Shown here: in pieces, positions 37,701 to 50,900 of the stretch
Position numbering within the stretch: the first letter of the stretch is position 1
Layout: each line of letters starts with the position of its first letter
Origin: Aulostomus chinensis
Lineage: Eukaryota; Chordata; Actinopteri; Syngnathiformes; Aulostomidae
DNA length: 64,000 nucleotides
Reading direction: 5' to 3'
Assembly (NCBI GenBank): GCA_037954235.1
Contig: JBBMOA010000012.1
Span: 6,600,144 to 6,664,143, forward strand
The notes under the pieces: generated by a model
Database searches by the model: none
Seen by the model: the letters and a program-made list of their open reading frames with translations, nothing else
What the model was told of the DNA's origin: nothing
Translations under genes and position numbers: made by a program

Positions 37701-39805
37701 ATACACCTAGCTGTTGGAAATGTATGAAATTGTGTTTCAGTTCTGTCCCAGCAAATGAGACGCTGCTGCTCAGAGCGAAGTTTCGATGTTTGTTGCCTAA
37801 ACATATTGACCCCACTGTTCCACATGTCAGATCAGCCTGACCTCACACTCGTTCCCTCATTTCACGAGCTCTTTGGGATTCAGTTCAGGTTTTTCTCCTC
37901 GTGCATTTCATGTCGCTTTAGTGTATTTCACATCTTTTCATCTGACTGTCAATTTTTTTTTTTTAATGTGCATCACTTCCTCTATCTGGTTTTGCAACGT
38001 TGTGGTTTGTCAGTTACACCAGTGTGCAGCGTCTACTCATTTAAGTGAAAGTGTTGACATGGTTACCAAGACAACGTAGTGTTATGTCACACACGCTCAA
38101 AAATAGCAAAGTCACGTAAAAGGTAACAATATACCGAAGCAGCAGTTCAGGAGCAGTGCTAAAATGAGATTTTTGGGTGGAGGGGATACAGGTGGCATGA
38201 ATATTGCTTTTGGCTTTTTTGCCTCATGTCTAACTTTACACACGTCAGCATGATGATTGACGAGCTAAGTAAGATGCAGGATTACAAGTAAATCCTCTCT
38301 TAATCGGGCTGAGGCCAGCGATGACATTGCTCGGGAAATCTCTTTTCATGTATTCGGTGTCCAAGTCCTTCTCCTCTCACTTGCACAATTTAATTAAGTG
38401 ATCTTCAGGCCCTGCGAATATTTCTACACTGTTCAAGCACATAAGGAGCGTTGAGTGGCGGCTGGTTTTGCCTCTGAAGCCAGCAGCAGATTAACTGCAG
38501 GCTTTCTAAAGGAAAAAAAAGGGTTTCTTTAAAAACAGTGCATTGATTTTCTTAAATAAAACCTTATGTATTCATTTCATAAGTCAGTACAGGATTTTAT
38601 GGCGTGTCTTAGGAAATGATGGAGGATGATGAAGTTTGTGAGTTAGCCTCCAAGTAGGATCACGGGGGGGAAAAAAACATGGCATTTTCAGCTTGTATGT
38701 TGCTACGAGCTAGCTCTGTTTGTGGTTTTGACGTAGCAAGGGGGCACTTTTAAAACAGCGGCAGAGAAAGAAAGCGAAAGAGGACAAGGATGCGAACAGA
38801 AATCACTTTATGGCAAGATTACACATTCCAGTAAAGTAGACTAGCATTAATATTTTGGATCCAGTGAAGGTCAGTGTAGGTGGTGGTGGGCTTTTAGCCT
38901 TGGGGGAAGTTTACACTCTGGAGGTTCAGTCAGCAAACAGGACCGTGAGCCTTACGGATCGGCCATATTAGTATGAAAGAGTCAGAGCGCTCGTCTCCAT
39001 GTGATATTGTAGATTACCAGTCTAAAGCTTATCAGTGTAAATTGTTATGTCCTGAATGTTTTGTCCTCAGCCTCTGGGCCCTGCTGCTGAAATTATTCAT
39101 GTGGAGATTAATTTATCCTACTGATCTACAAAAGAAAACAGAGAATCAAGGCAGCTGCCAGCAGCCCAAAGGGACATCAGTTCTGTTTCGCTCATTCCGG
39201 CTTTTTTTTAATGTGAGAAGACTGAAGGATTACGGCGTGTTTCCCCTTTGACCTTGAATGGCATTAAAGTCTGCATTGTTCCTCTCATCTCAGATGGTTC
39301 TCTCAGTCCCGACAAACCCTTGGAAGAAGATGCTGCCTTGTTTGGAAAACCCATGATAGAAACATTTGAATTCCCTTCACAGACGATGGTTGATTAGTAC
39401 ATAAGTGTATGATGGGTGAAGTTCCATCCTTATCTCTCTATCAAACCATTGTCATTGTCAGCCAGGGTACTTTGCTGCTGCTCCTTTCCCTGAGCTCTTA
39501 TTCTCATGATGTATGTACACTTGATAAACTACAGAAGTTACTGGGTTGTAACTTAAGACAAAAATTAATTATTCTGATTGGGCGAAATGGTTTATTTCAT
39601 TTTCTTACCTACACAAGCTGTGCTATGAAGCCCTTAAAGTAAACACATTGGAAATAAATTAATTTTGCAACACATCATTAGCCATTTTGCATGTAATTTA
39701 GCAATTCCTGACATTTCTTATCATCTCTGTATTTCTTCTGCATCACAGCATTTTCTGTAAACATTTGTAACCATTTTTTTCATTTAGAACTTGCTACATC
39801 ACATC

Positions 39806-39862
<57 letters not shown>

Positions 39863-42800
39863 GCATAGAGGAGTAGATCACAACTTTGATTTACCAGAGA
39901 AACTTGAAAGAACTGCAGTGACTTGTGTAACAAATGACTCCTCAAGGTCCGGCTCCGTTCAGTGAGCAGTAAGTCATGGCCTGCCGCACAGCACAGGTAG
40001 AAAAGATCTAGTTTAGTTTAGTTTAGTTTACACCTGTTGGTTTGAAGAATTTATTATACCAAGAGCGTCCAAGTCTTTTTCTTCAGTTTTTCAATTTAAA
40101 GTGAGTCGCATCTGTAAGAGTTGTGTGTTTCCAGGAGCTGCACAAATGTATTTGTAAGAAGAACTTCAGGCTGGTGTTTTTGGCCCCAGCTGAATAGACT
40201 CAATTAAAAGTAAATACAATTTTAAATAAATCTGCAAACTACATACACATGAACTATATAGAGTTTTTGTATGGCATAGCAAGACTTTGTAAAGGTGCAT
40301 CAAATGAAGTAGCCAGGGGGTGTTGGTCCTCAACTGCACTTGAAATTAGAAGCGACATATGATCAATAATTTGGTGAAATTTCCCCCCTCCCAGGACGGG
40401 TGAGTTATGTGGAAACGGTGACAACATTTTCTGCTGTGCGAGTCTACAAAATGTAGACACATTTGTGTTGAGTAGAGAGAGAAATGGTGGCAGTGTGTTC
40501 TATTATGAAGCCACACACACTCACAGCATCTCAGCTAGCCCCGTCTCCCCTGTTAACAAATGTCATCAGCAGCTGTTGCCTCCTCCTCCTCCACCACACA
40601 CACACACACAAACCCTGCCATCACCACCTAACCTGATCCCTCAACCATATACCACAGCCGGGCGCATCACACATGAATAATGAAAGTCACTCGTTAATGG
40701 AAATGTTGTTCTCGTGCAGTTAACTTCCCACACAGATGAGTTTGTTTTCTCAGTGATAGCTTTTGTTTACCCTCCTACTGTCACCGCCAGTATCACCAAG
40801 GAAAGCATCGTAGACGTGGAGGCGATGGTGAGGAGAGTGGAGCAGAAGATCGAGAGCTGTACCCAGCAGGATGTGGAGCTTCACATTGAGAGGGTGGGTG
40901 GTCATGCAACCACATCATTCAAGACCATTTTCCCCCCACACGTGAACTACATTTGGATCAGAGCTGGATAATCTGTCTGGAGAATTTCCAAACTAAATGT
41001 ACTCCATCCAAAACTACTGATCATTTTTACTTATTTACTTTTAACAGAGTGAAAAAGGTTAAGTATTTCCGCATTACGTTGTATTCAACCAAAACAAATA
41101 GTTATCCACCCAGATCATCAAAATTTACTTTTTTGTAAAGATAATTCAGATTTTCACGTACTGGATGTGTTAGTGAACACAATCCACAACAACAACAACA
41201 ACAAAATCAACACACAACTCACTCTAAACATTTTCCCTGGTGAGCAAGTTTGTCCTTTTTGTGATAAACGATGTGTTTAGTCTTTAGAAAAACGGAAATG
41301 ATAAAGTTTGTTACTTCTGTCCAGGAGGTCATGGACTCAGGGTTTGTTTGTTTGTTTGTTTGCTTGCCTCTCAGTGGGATTGTGCAACAACTGAGTGGGG
41401 TGGCCTGAGGAAGAACTCCTGAAATTTCACGGGAAATTAGACACAGCACAACTTGTTAGCAACACAATCCCCAGCGACCAGATCAATTGCACCATCATGA
41501 AGATCTTTTCCATACTTCACATGTTTTGATGACAGGCCTGCCCCCCCACCCCCACCCCACACTGCACCCCCACCGCCCCACTATATGGAACATCCAGCTT
41601 GCATCACTTGCAGCTCTAACTCGGGTCCGAACTTAAGACGTGCCTCGGGCTGAGAGTTTGCCTTTGAGGAGGCTTTGTTCTCTGTGTGCTTTCTGCTTTG
41701 CATTTAGAGTAGGAAGGTGAAATTTGGTCTCTCCAGACATTTTCCTGTGTCAGCTGTGTACATTGATCCGTCCTCTTGTGATGGTGTCACTCAGGGCACA
41801 TCAATGCCGGGTCTGAGCAGGGTGTCTCATGGCTCCGTGGATTGCTTTAGAAAGTACATGTTTTATGATCTTGCATCGACTAGCTGAAGATGATTGTTAG
41901 GTGCGTGGGAACCCAGTGGTCAATCACTCGCACACAGACAAGATGTTGACAGATGAAACTGTCTTTCACAACTTCTTTTTTTCTTTTTCACTATGACTTT
42001 AGCCTGAATGTGGTCTCAGTACTTTCCGTTGTATGAGCATCTAATGGAAACATTTGTGACTTGTCATCCTCTGAATGTTAATCATCGCCGCTTCTCTCTG
42101 TTCTCAGATTTTTGTCATCAGCCAGGCAGAGCCTCGCCTCCCCCTGCAGCTGGAGGATGCTGTTAGGCCTGACGGCGAGGGTGAAGAGGTGAGGGGGATT
42201 GTAGGGATGGATGAGGGGAGATTCAAGACCCACAATCCTTTGCACTGCTCAGTTTAGTGTGCTTTTTTTTCCTGTCTGCATTCACCTGGTGCTGAACGTT
42301 GTCACTGCAATCATGTACTGCTGTTGTCTCTTCATAAAAGAGCTGAGCTTCAAAAGGGTGGTGATAAAGGTCCTCTTAAGGATGCATTATGCAATATTTG
42401 CATTACAACATTGTCAACCTGAACAGAATTTAATGGACTCAGCACGTATGATAAACCTCCAAGTTTGACACATATTTCAGATGAAGCTCTTTACTGTCTG
42501 ATGATTAAGATTGGACAACTCTGTCTCAGTAGAAGGAACAGGTCTACATTGTTCTCCAAACTCTGCTTTAATTTAAAAAAAAATTGACAACCTCTTTATG
42601 TGAGAAAATGGAACGAGCAATTATGAAAGGTTACATGATTGACAAAATTGTTAAATAAAAAAAAAAAAGTGACAGCCTTAATTTATCCGGACACTTCACA
42701 TCCAAAGCAGAATGGTAGAGTATCTACAAAGTGAACTACAGAGGGTGAAGCTTTTTTTTTCCTTAAGGAGATAAAGAGGTGTCTTTCTGTCTGTCTCAAA

Positions 42801-45267
42801 GCTTGATTAAAAAAACGAAAAGAGATTCAAGGTTTCTCTATTAGTACCCAGGGGTTCCATTGTTGTGCAGATGAGAAACTCAGTAATCCAGAGTTAAAAC
42901 AGGACGTCACACTGATACAAGATCAAGAGCAAAGTGGTCGCGCTGATTAATATTACACTCGTCAAGTTCAGTCCGTAATTTCACCTCGTTTGAGTCTTTT
43001 GTCTTTGTGAAAAATGTGATTTTATAAGTGCCGGCAGCCGGGGTTTGCACCGTAGTCCGAATTCCAATTAGGGAGTTTGGTGCTGCTATGCTGAATCATT
43101 TGAGAGAATGGTGATGTATTCAATAATCCATTATTTTCACATCCACAGTTTAGGTAATGACTATTACATTTTGTGGCTGTGGTTTTCAGGATGTAAATTG
43201 CTACATTAAGAGTGGCTCTGTTCAATGCACAGATTTCTGCAGTTGCCTGTTCCATTAAAATACCAATTCCATCTATTTTTTGTTGTTTTCCACTTCAGTG
43301 TTACACATGTTGATACTGTTTATATTATCTGGTATTGTACAGCCATGAAATCATAGATCTGCGCTAATAGCAAACAAGACAAAAACTCTTGAGGAATCGG
43401 CTGCAGCCTCTAACTTTACTGGCCCGGTGCTAGTGGGAATGTCGTGTCATCTGAAGATCCGGGCATCTAGTCCCCTTCAGCTTCGCTGTAGCTTTGCGAA
43501 GTTTTACATTCAGCAGATATCTTATCAAACTGTCTCACAAAGATGCGCCTGGCTTTTAAAGGAGCTTCTTGGAAAATATGTTTTAGACGGAGAAGATGGA
43601 TATCCTTCTCCCCCACTGTGTGTGCGTCAGGAGGCTGAGAGCCGCAGAGACCGGCTGACTGGCAGCGATCATTAGCTTAGCTGAATGAATGCTTGTTGAC
43701 GGGGAGGTTAGTACACCTGCATCAGAAGTCCTATACAATTTGATAATACAGTTTTCTTCAAAACAGCCCTTCCTGCATTAATATAACTAGGGTTGTACAT
43801 AATATTTGATTGAAATAACAATTTAGAAGTTAGTTTATTATTAGATGAATAGCTGGAACTACTTTCTTGAATGGGCACAGGGATTTGACAAAGCACCTCA
43901 GAACTTTGGCGAGAAGAGCGACTGCTGCTACTCACCATGGAAGACTTTGTAAGAGAGGATGAGCAGAATTACCAGTGGACAAACCAAGACCCTGAGCCTG
44001 ATTTGTTTGAACCAAAATGCTTAGAGGAGGAACTACAGTTTTTGGAGGCTGAGTGGGTACCATGGAGGTATGCTAACCTGCCCATCCACTGCCATTGGGC
44101 TGAGCTAAGTCAACAGGCCTCTGTGGGTCTCAGCTCCCTAATGCAGCACAGAGAGGGGTATCTGTCTTGTTTCGACTCTTGGGATGATGGGGAATATTTA
44201 TGTGTGTGTGCGTGTGTGCGTGTGTGTGTGTGTGTGTTCCTTTCATACCCTGTGGTTGGAGAAGCCTGAAAATTTGGCGGTGATCTTTACCTGACATGCT
44301 TGTTTGTGAAATTCAGAACCTGTTACACTAAGTTCTGGTATAGTGACCTTGAGAAAGTCCTCATAAATGTTGTGGATGCATAGAATCCAAGGAAAATTTA
44401 CTTTTCAATTTTCAGATTAACAGTGTTTTCCCGTGTTTTCAATGTAAGCTATTGTTGCTCTTAAATCAAGATAATTAATGGCTGTAATAAATAACTTGTC
44501 ACAACACAACAGCTGTTCTCTGTGTTGTTGGCTCATGTCCGAGATCTACTGTTATATTACAGTTTTATTACTACTATTGTGAGCTTATATACTTATGGGT
44601 CCCACCATACCAGAGGCACCTGAGAGCTCGTCTTTGTTTACCCGGTAAACCAATCTGTGCAGCTGCAGCAGCATCCCAGGTGTTTTCTGCTGGGAGTCAA
44701 CATGTCAGTCACACACTTGGAGCAGTCTGTTCCCTTAACAGTCCTGTCTCGCTGACTCTCTGCCTGTCTAACCTTTTGTCCCTCTGTGTGGGGCTGTTGG
44801 GAGCAGGATGTGGCTATGCAGGCTATTAGCTCAAACCCCAGCGCGTCCTCCGAGGAAGCCCGACATCAGTGACCCTGGACACTGTGGTTCCTCCTGCGAT
44901 GAAACATTTACTCTGTCATTTGTCTTTTTTATTTTTTCATTTTCTGTCCTATTGGCCTGGTGTTCCACAATTTTAGATCCCTTCTGTTGCAGTTGACCCT
45001 GCCATGCTGAACAAAGCATTTTGAGTTCAGTGTCTTACTTTAATTCATAGAAATAACAGTTTACCAGTTTTTGTCATTTTTCAGAGATGCCATTAGCCCA
45101 TATTTTAACTAGGGTGTTATGCCAAAGTCACTAGTTTTGCATGTTTCTCTGAAAGCCTCCTAAAAAATAATTTACACATCACTGGCTTGAAAAGAACATT
45201 TTACATTGTTGAATATTTCATAAGTAGAAGCCCTTTACTGATGGTGTTCCCTTTTTTTTTTTAAATT

Positions 45268-45335
<68 letters not shown>

Positions 45336-47923
45336 TCAGGAAGGCAGAGCCACGGTCAACCAGGACACCAAGCTGGACAACAGAGTGATTGATCTCAGGG
45401 TAAGCTGCTGCTGGAGCTGATGAAAAACAAGTGCAACAACCCTCAGTGTGAGACAACTCCCGTGGAGCAGTTGTCTCTATAGATCTGTGCTCCCATTTAC
45501 ACTTGTGTCGTTGTCCGGAAATACAACAACAGTACAAATACTTGGTTCAGAGTTATCTGGTTACACCATCACGTAAAAAATGTTGCGTTGCTGGTCTTTC
45601 CTTTCGCACTCAAAGATATTAAAGGATAAGAGTTGATGTTTTGAACGTCTTTAAACGTAAAGTAAAATGAAAGTGTATAAAAAGTTGTATCACAGTCATG
45701 AACAAGCAGCAGTGACTGAGAACTGTAGGTCACAATGTGTACAATGACAACAGTGTAAAAACATGGTGCAGTTTTCCTCTCCTTATGCAACAGTTTATTT
45801 TAGTATATTCCTCGTCCAGCATTGGAGTTCAGATATGTTTTGATTTACAGGCTATTTAATATTTGTAAGGTTGTTTTTTTGTTTTTGTTTTTTTTAACAT
45901 GCACTGCAAATCTAAAGTGAAAGTTGTCTTTGAGTCTGTTGAGTCGATGTGTAGGAGATGTGCTTAACCAGTGTGTGAGCAACAACATAAGACCCAGATG
46001 CAAAGTGTCTCATTGTTTTGATCTGGTCCTCCAACCTGAGTGATGCAGGGAAGCTTTACCACCACAGCACAGAGCCGCCGAGCTCACAACACCTGCTCCT
46101 GTAGCGCCGTGCACTCGGAGCTCACAAACACTTCAGAGGACAGTCGAGCCATAAAGTCATTCCCACACTGGCGGGCAGACGCACCAAAAGGGGAACCGTA
46201 AACTCACGTAGTTCCTTAAGAACCAACCTTTGAACTGGACTGTCCTTAAACACAAGGTGCCTCACACGGAAACACTTGTTTTAATTTCCCTCTTATGAGT
46301 GCTGCCATTAGTGTGATGGTGAGAAGACAAAGCCTCCTTTTTTCAGTGCAGCTGAGAACTCAGTATTTCAGATAGGCACGAGTGATCAGTCTCAAGATTG
46401 CTTGCCCTTACAAGGAAACTCAACTTATCTTTTGTTTTATTACTTATTTTTTTTGTCTGTCATGTCAGGTATGATCGTGGATCCATTACCCAAACAAAAT
46501 TACCATTTCTGTTATATAATGCCTTTTTATTAATTTTGAATAAATTTTTATGTCAAATGGTAACCGATTGTTTAGATTGACAGCAGGCTTTGGATGTACC
46601 GCTGTTCCCTGCCGCTACATGTTTGAAGATAAGTTGGAAAACTCAATTTCCCGTAGTGATGAGTTGATTCACCTTCAAGGACTCCCTGCTATTACTAGAG
46701 CTGAGAAGATACTACGCTTACCCATCTGTCATCAGAAATACTGTATGTAAGCATCAGTAGTCTTTCCCATGTATTTGTTTTGTTGTGCTCCACTTGCCTG
46801 TCACATAAGGAGCTTTACTTTGACATTAGTGTGAAGTAAATGCCACCGTGTCGCCCATCTGTTGGCAAAGCATATTAAACTAATGCAGCGAGGCCCGTCA
46901 TGCAACGTCCCACAAGTCAGTCACTCCGCTGCTGAGTGAAAACATCACCCGGCTCCATTACTTTGAAGGGGAGAGTGTTTAGTCTGCGCGTCCACCCCGG
47001 CAAATATTGTGTTGTGAAACTGGTCTGCGGTCAAGTGCATGGAAAGTTTGGTTTGTGCTGGCACAGTGAGGCTCAGGTGGCCCGCCTGCTGCCTCAGGTC
47101 TGTTCTGTGAAGCTCTGTACCCTAAACCGCCAGCCTGAGAAAACATTGAGTGCGACACCCACTCACTCAAAATGTGCTGTAAACAGGAAGAACTTTCAAA
47201 TATTTTATGTGGTTCGGCACAGATTTTAATTGAGTTCTCCCCAGTTTAACATGTGAGACTGCCCCCCCGCCCCCTACAAGAGACACATGACGTAGATTAG
47301 TCACACGGACATTCCGACAGTGGGCTGCTTCATACGGTTCACTTATTTAACTGCTTTCAGTTTTTCTGCACTTCTCTCAAAGCATTAAGATGGTAATGAA
47401 GGAAAGGAATCTGTCTGCAGGCTAATGAACTTGTCAGTATTTAGACATCACCGCCTTTCTATTCCGCCAGCTGTCAGTCAGAAGAGAACTTTTCAGAACT
47501 GGAAATGCAAAAGAAACGGAAGAAAAGGTGAAATTAAACTCAATAATTGACACAGACAATGTGTCTTGTGTTGAAATGGCGACAGCCTGTCCTCATGAAA
47601 ATATGTAAGCTGAGAGCCAGTAAAGTTGTGGTTCTTTCAAATGCCTGGGTAGATTTAAGGGAGTGCTCATTTATGTTTTGACATGCTTGGTTACCTAACT
47701 GATGCCGTTTATGGCTGTTTAGGGGACTCACGGTAATCTCCTGATTTAGTTTGAGACTTACTCACCTCGGTTTCAGTATTACACTCATGATTGTGGGTTT
47801 GAAAAACCCGGGGTTCCTGCTCTGTTTCCACACACCAAATAGATATTTCACCTTGCGTGTGAAAAGGAATGGCATGAAGTGTCATAACTGTAATAATAAA
47901 TCCAGCGGACTAATGCTGCTGTT

Positions 47924-47975
<52 letters not shown>

Positions 47976-50900
47976 CTCTAACAAAGACCACCACCAGCCA
48001 GGCCATCTTTCGCCTGCAGTCGGGTGTATGCCAGCTCTTCAGAGATACCCTCACCAAAAAGGGCTTTGTGGAGATCCAGACCCCTAAAATCATATCAGGT
48101 ACAAACACACACTCCTCAATGAGTAATTTCCATGAGATGTTTCAGTAACTGCTCTCTTGTTCCTGTATCACTACTCACAGGTGCACTGTGAATCAGTGTG
48201 ACAGTTGTAAGACTTGATTTCCTGTGTGGGCTGTCCATTTTTTTTCACATCTGCAATTCAAACCAGATTGGAAATTCAGTGAAACCAAACACAGTTTTTC
48301 ATATTCATTTGAAAAGAAAAAAAAAAGAAAAGAGAACATCTTGGAAAGAGTTGTGTTGTTTTAGATCAGTCAGGATTTTGAATCCGGTCCCCCATCAGAT
48401 TTGATCCATCGACCAAGTCTCATATTTCCTCCTCCACGCTTCCACACAGCACCTTTCTAATTTGACAGGGAAGACTTTCCAGAAGCTTGCTCCCAACAGA
48501 CTCCATGCTGCCTAGTGAAGCAAGCAAAGAGTGGAGGGGGGTGGGGGGGGGAGAGAAACTAGCAATTGAAACAAAATTCTTCTCATCCAGTATTCACAGA
48601 GTGTTTCCCTGCCTTGTGTGGGTCTTATACTGATATCTATTTTTATACATCAGGAGTGACAGATGACTTAATATTCCACATGCATAAAATTTACCTGGTG
48701 AGAAACTTTTCCCTTCCTCAGTTCAAATAAATAGTTGTTGAAACGACAGCTTCACATTCCACTAACCTGATCTAAAACAAGAGTCGGGCGACCACGCTGC
48801 CGCGATGTTTGCTTGCAGTGATCGTGTTCTTCCTGGCTGTTACGATGTCCCGTCTATCTGTGATGACACCCGCTGTCTCCCACCCCTGAAAAACTGTTCT
48901 TACAGTTCATCTGAAGCTGTTTTAGGAATCCAGCAGTCAAATTTAATGGATATGTTGCTCAGCAGTGACAGATCTACAGAATATTGCAACTCTAAAGTGA
49001 CTTTGCACAATGTTCTCCCGATGAGTTTGGATAAATTACCTTTAGTTTAAGATTCTCATTCGTTTCTTACTCAGAGCATTGAAAGCAGATTTCTTGATGA
49101 CCAGTTTGGTTAGGAGGAATGATTCAAGATGTTCCCGTTATGCCATTCTTTGTTTTGTGACTCGTGACCCTATCCTTGAAAAGAACATGCGTTTCTGGCC
49201 TAGAATCAGACGAGGGATACTCCTCTCTCTTCTATGCTTCATAAGGGAGCAGAGACCCACGGAGACCAACTGACCACTAATTAGCTTAGCACAATGAGGA
49301 GTGGATGGGAAGTACTTGCATATCTCTGTCAGAAGTAGTTAAGTACACTGTTCTACAAAACATCTCTGCTGGCATTAATGTCAGAAGGGTTGTGTGTAAC
49401 ATTTAATTTGCATAAACTATTTCAATTTTAGTGATAGATGTATAGCTGGAACTACTTTCCTGACTGGTGCAGTGATTTGAAGCAGCATCTAAAAACTTCA
49501 GCAAACAAATCAGAGTCTTTGTCGAAGACTAGAAGAGCAACTGCAAGTAATCATGTTAGACTTTGTATGAGAGAGGAAGAGGAGGAGCAATTCAAGGATG
49601 GACTGAGATCCTGAACCTGATGTATTCGAACCAGAATACACAGAGGAGGAATTCTGGGGCAAGAGGAGGGCATTTTAACCTGCCCTTCCACTACCATTCA
49701 TTGTGCTAAGCTAACTAGTGGTCAGCTGATCTCTTTGGGACTTCTTTAAATGCGAGAAGAAATACTCCCCGGTGCCCATTTTTGATCACGAAAAGCAAAG
49801 TGAATATTAGAGCAGAATTTTGAGGGAAATTGTAAATCTAAACTTATTTTCTGACAGTTATTACACAACCCAGTGTAATAGATTTGTAACACAAGACTGC
49901 AATCCCCAGGTTACCACACGCCCCATGCATTAGAAATGAAGTATGGGGAAACATTCTACAGTTTCACTTCTTCTTTTCTTCCAGCCAATAATATCAATTC
50001 AGGCTGGCGGTTAAATTCAAAACTGGCGCTCATATTTGGGCAGAAACCGTGAATCCACTCTGTGTGTGTGTGTGTGCCTGTTGCAAAAACCACATCTTCC
50101 TGCCTGCCAACACCCTTGTCAAAAACAGTTGTCAGTGTGAGCCCGTTGAGACCCTGCCCTCCTTTCAGTGGCACAACAGTATCAGATAAACCCCTTTGGT
50201 GTCTGTGTCAAATGAGAAACCTCAGGTGAGCGATGCAAGTCCGCGCCATCTTAGATAATTCTCCATACAGGTGCCCACAAAAACAGCACAGCTGTGTTTA
50301 TCCTAGTTTTTAGCACATCCATTACTTTTAATGACTCTTGTCAGAATTCAGCAAATTGCTGTCAGAAAAAAAAAAAAAAAAAAAATCTCATTCTCACCGT
50401 TTTATTCATTGTCCATAGCTGTCAGAGAGACTTTCCAAAACTGTGAAAATTAGGGTGCTGGCTGGTTAGGATGCTGCATGCACACTAAGTTTGTGAAGTG
50501 AGAACTGTCAGCGTTTTGCTAATTGGTCTCTAAGTTGGCCGACTTTGTCCACGAAAAGGCTCTCAGCCCTCGGTGAGCCCTTTTTTGTTTTAAGCTGTGG
50601 ATTAATTTAATCGTCTTTCACATCTAAAAGTTTTGTTTGTTTTTTTTTGTTCATTTCTAGCTGCAAGTGAAGGTGGAGCCAACGTCTTCACAGTGTCTTA
50701 CTTTAAAACCAGCGCCTATCTGGCCCAGTCTCCCCAACTCTACAAGCAGATGTGCATCTGCGCCGACTTTGACAAAGTTTTCTGTGTGGGACCAGGTAAG
50801 ACCTCCTCACAACCTTCCTCCAGCGCCTAATGGCAAAACACAAGGCTGTCATGAAACTGTAAAAATAAAATCACTTCCGTGGGACTGAATGCATTATGTT

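Noticed and set aside
48805..49050. 81-codon Ser/Cys-rich frame in dars1 intron 10
   Set aside because: No homology recognised and it lies next to the decayed repeat copy; probably chance.
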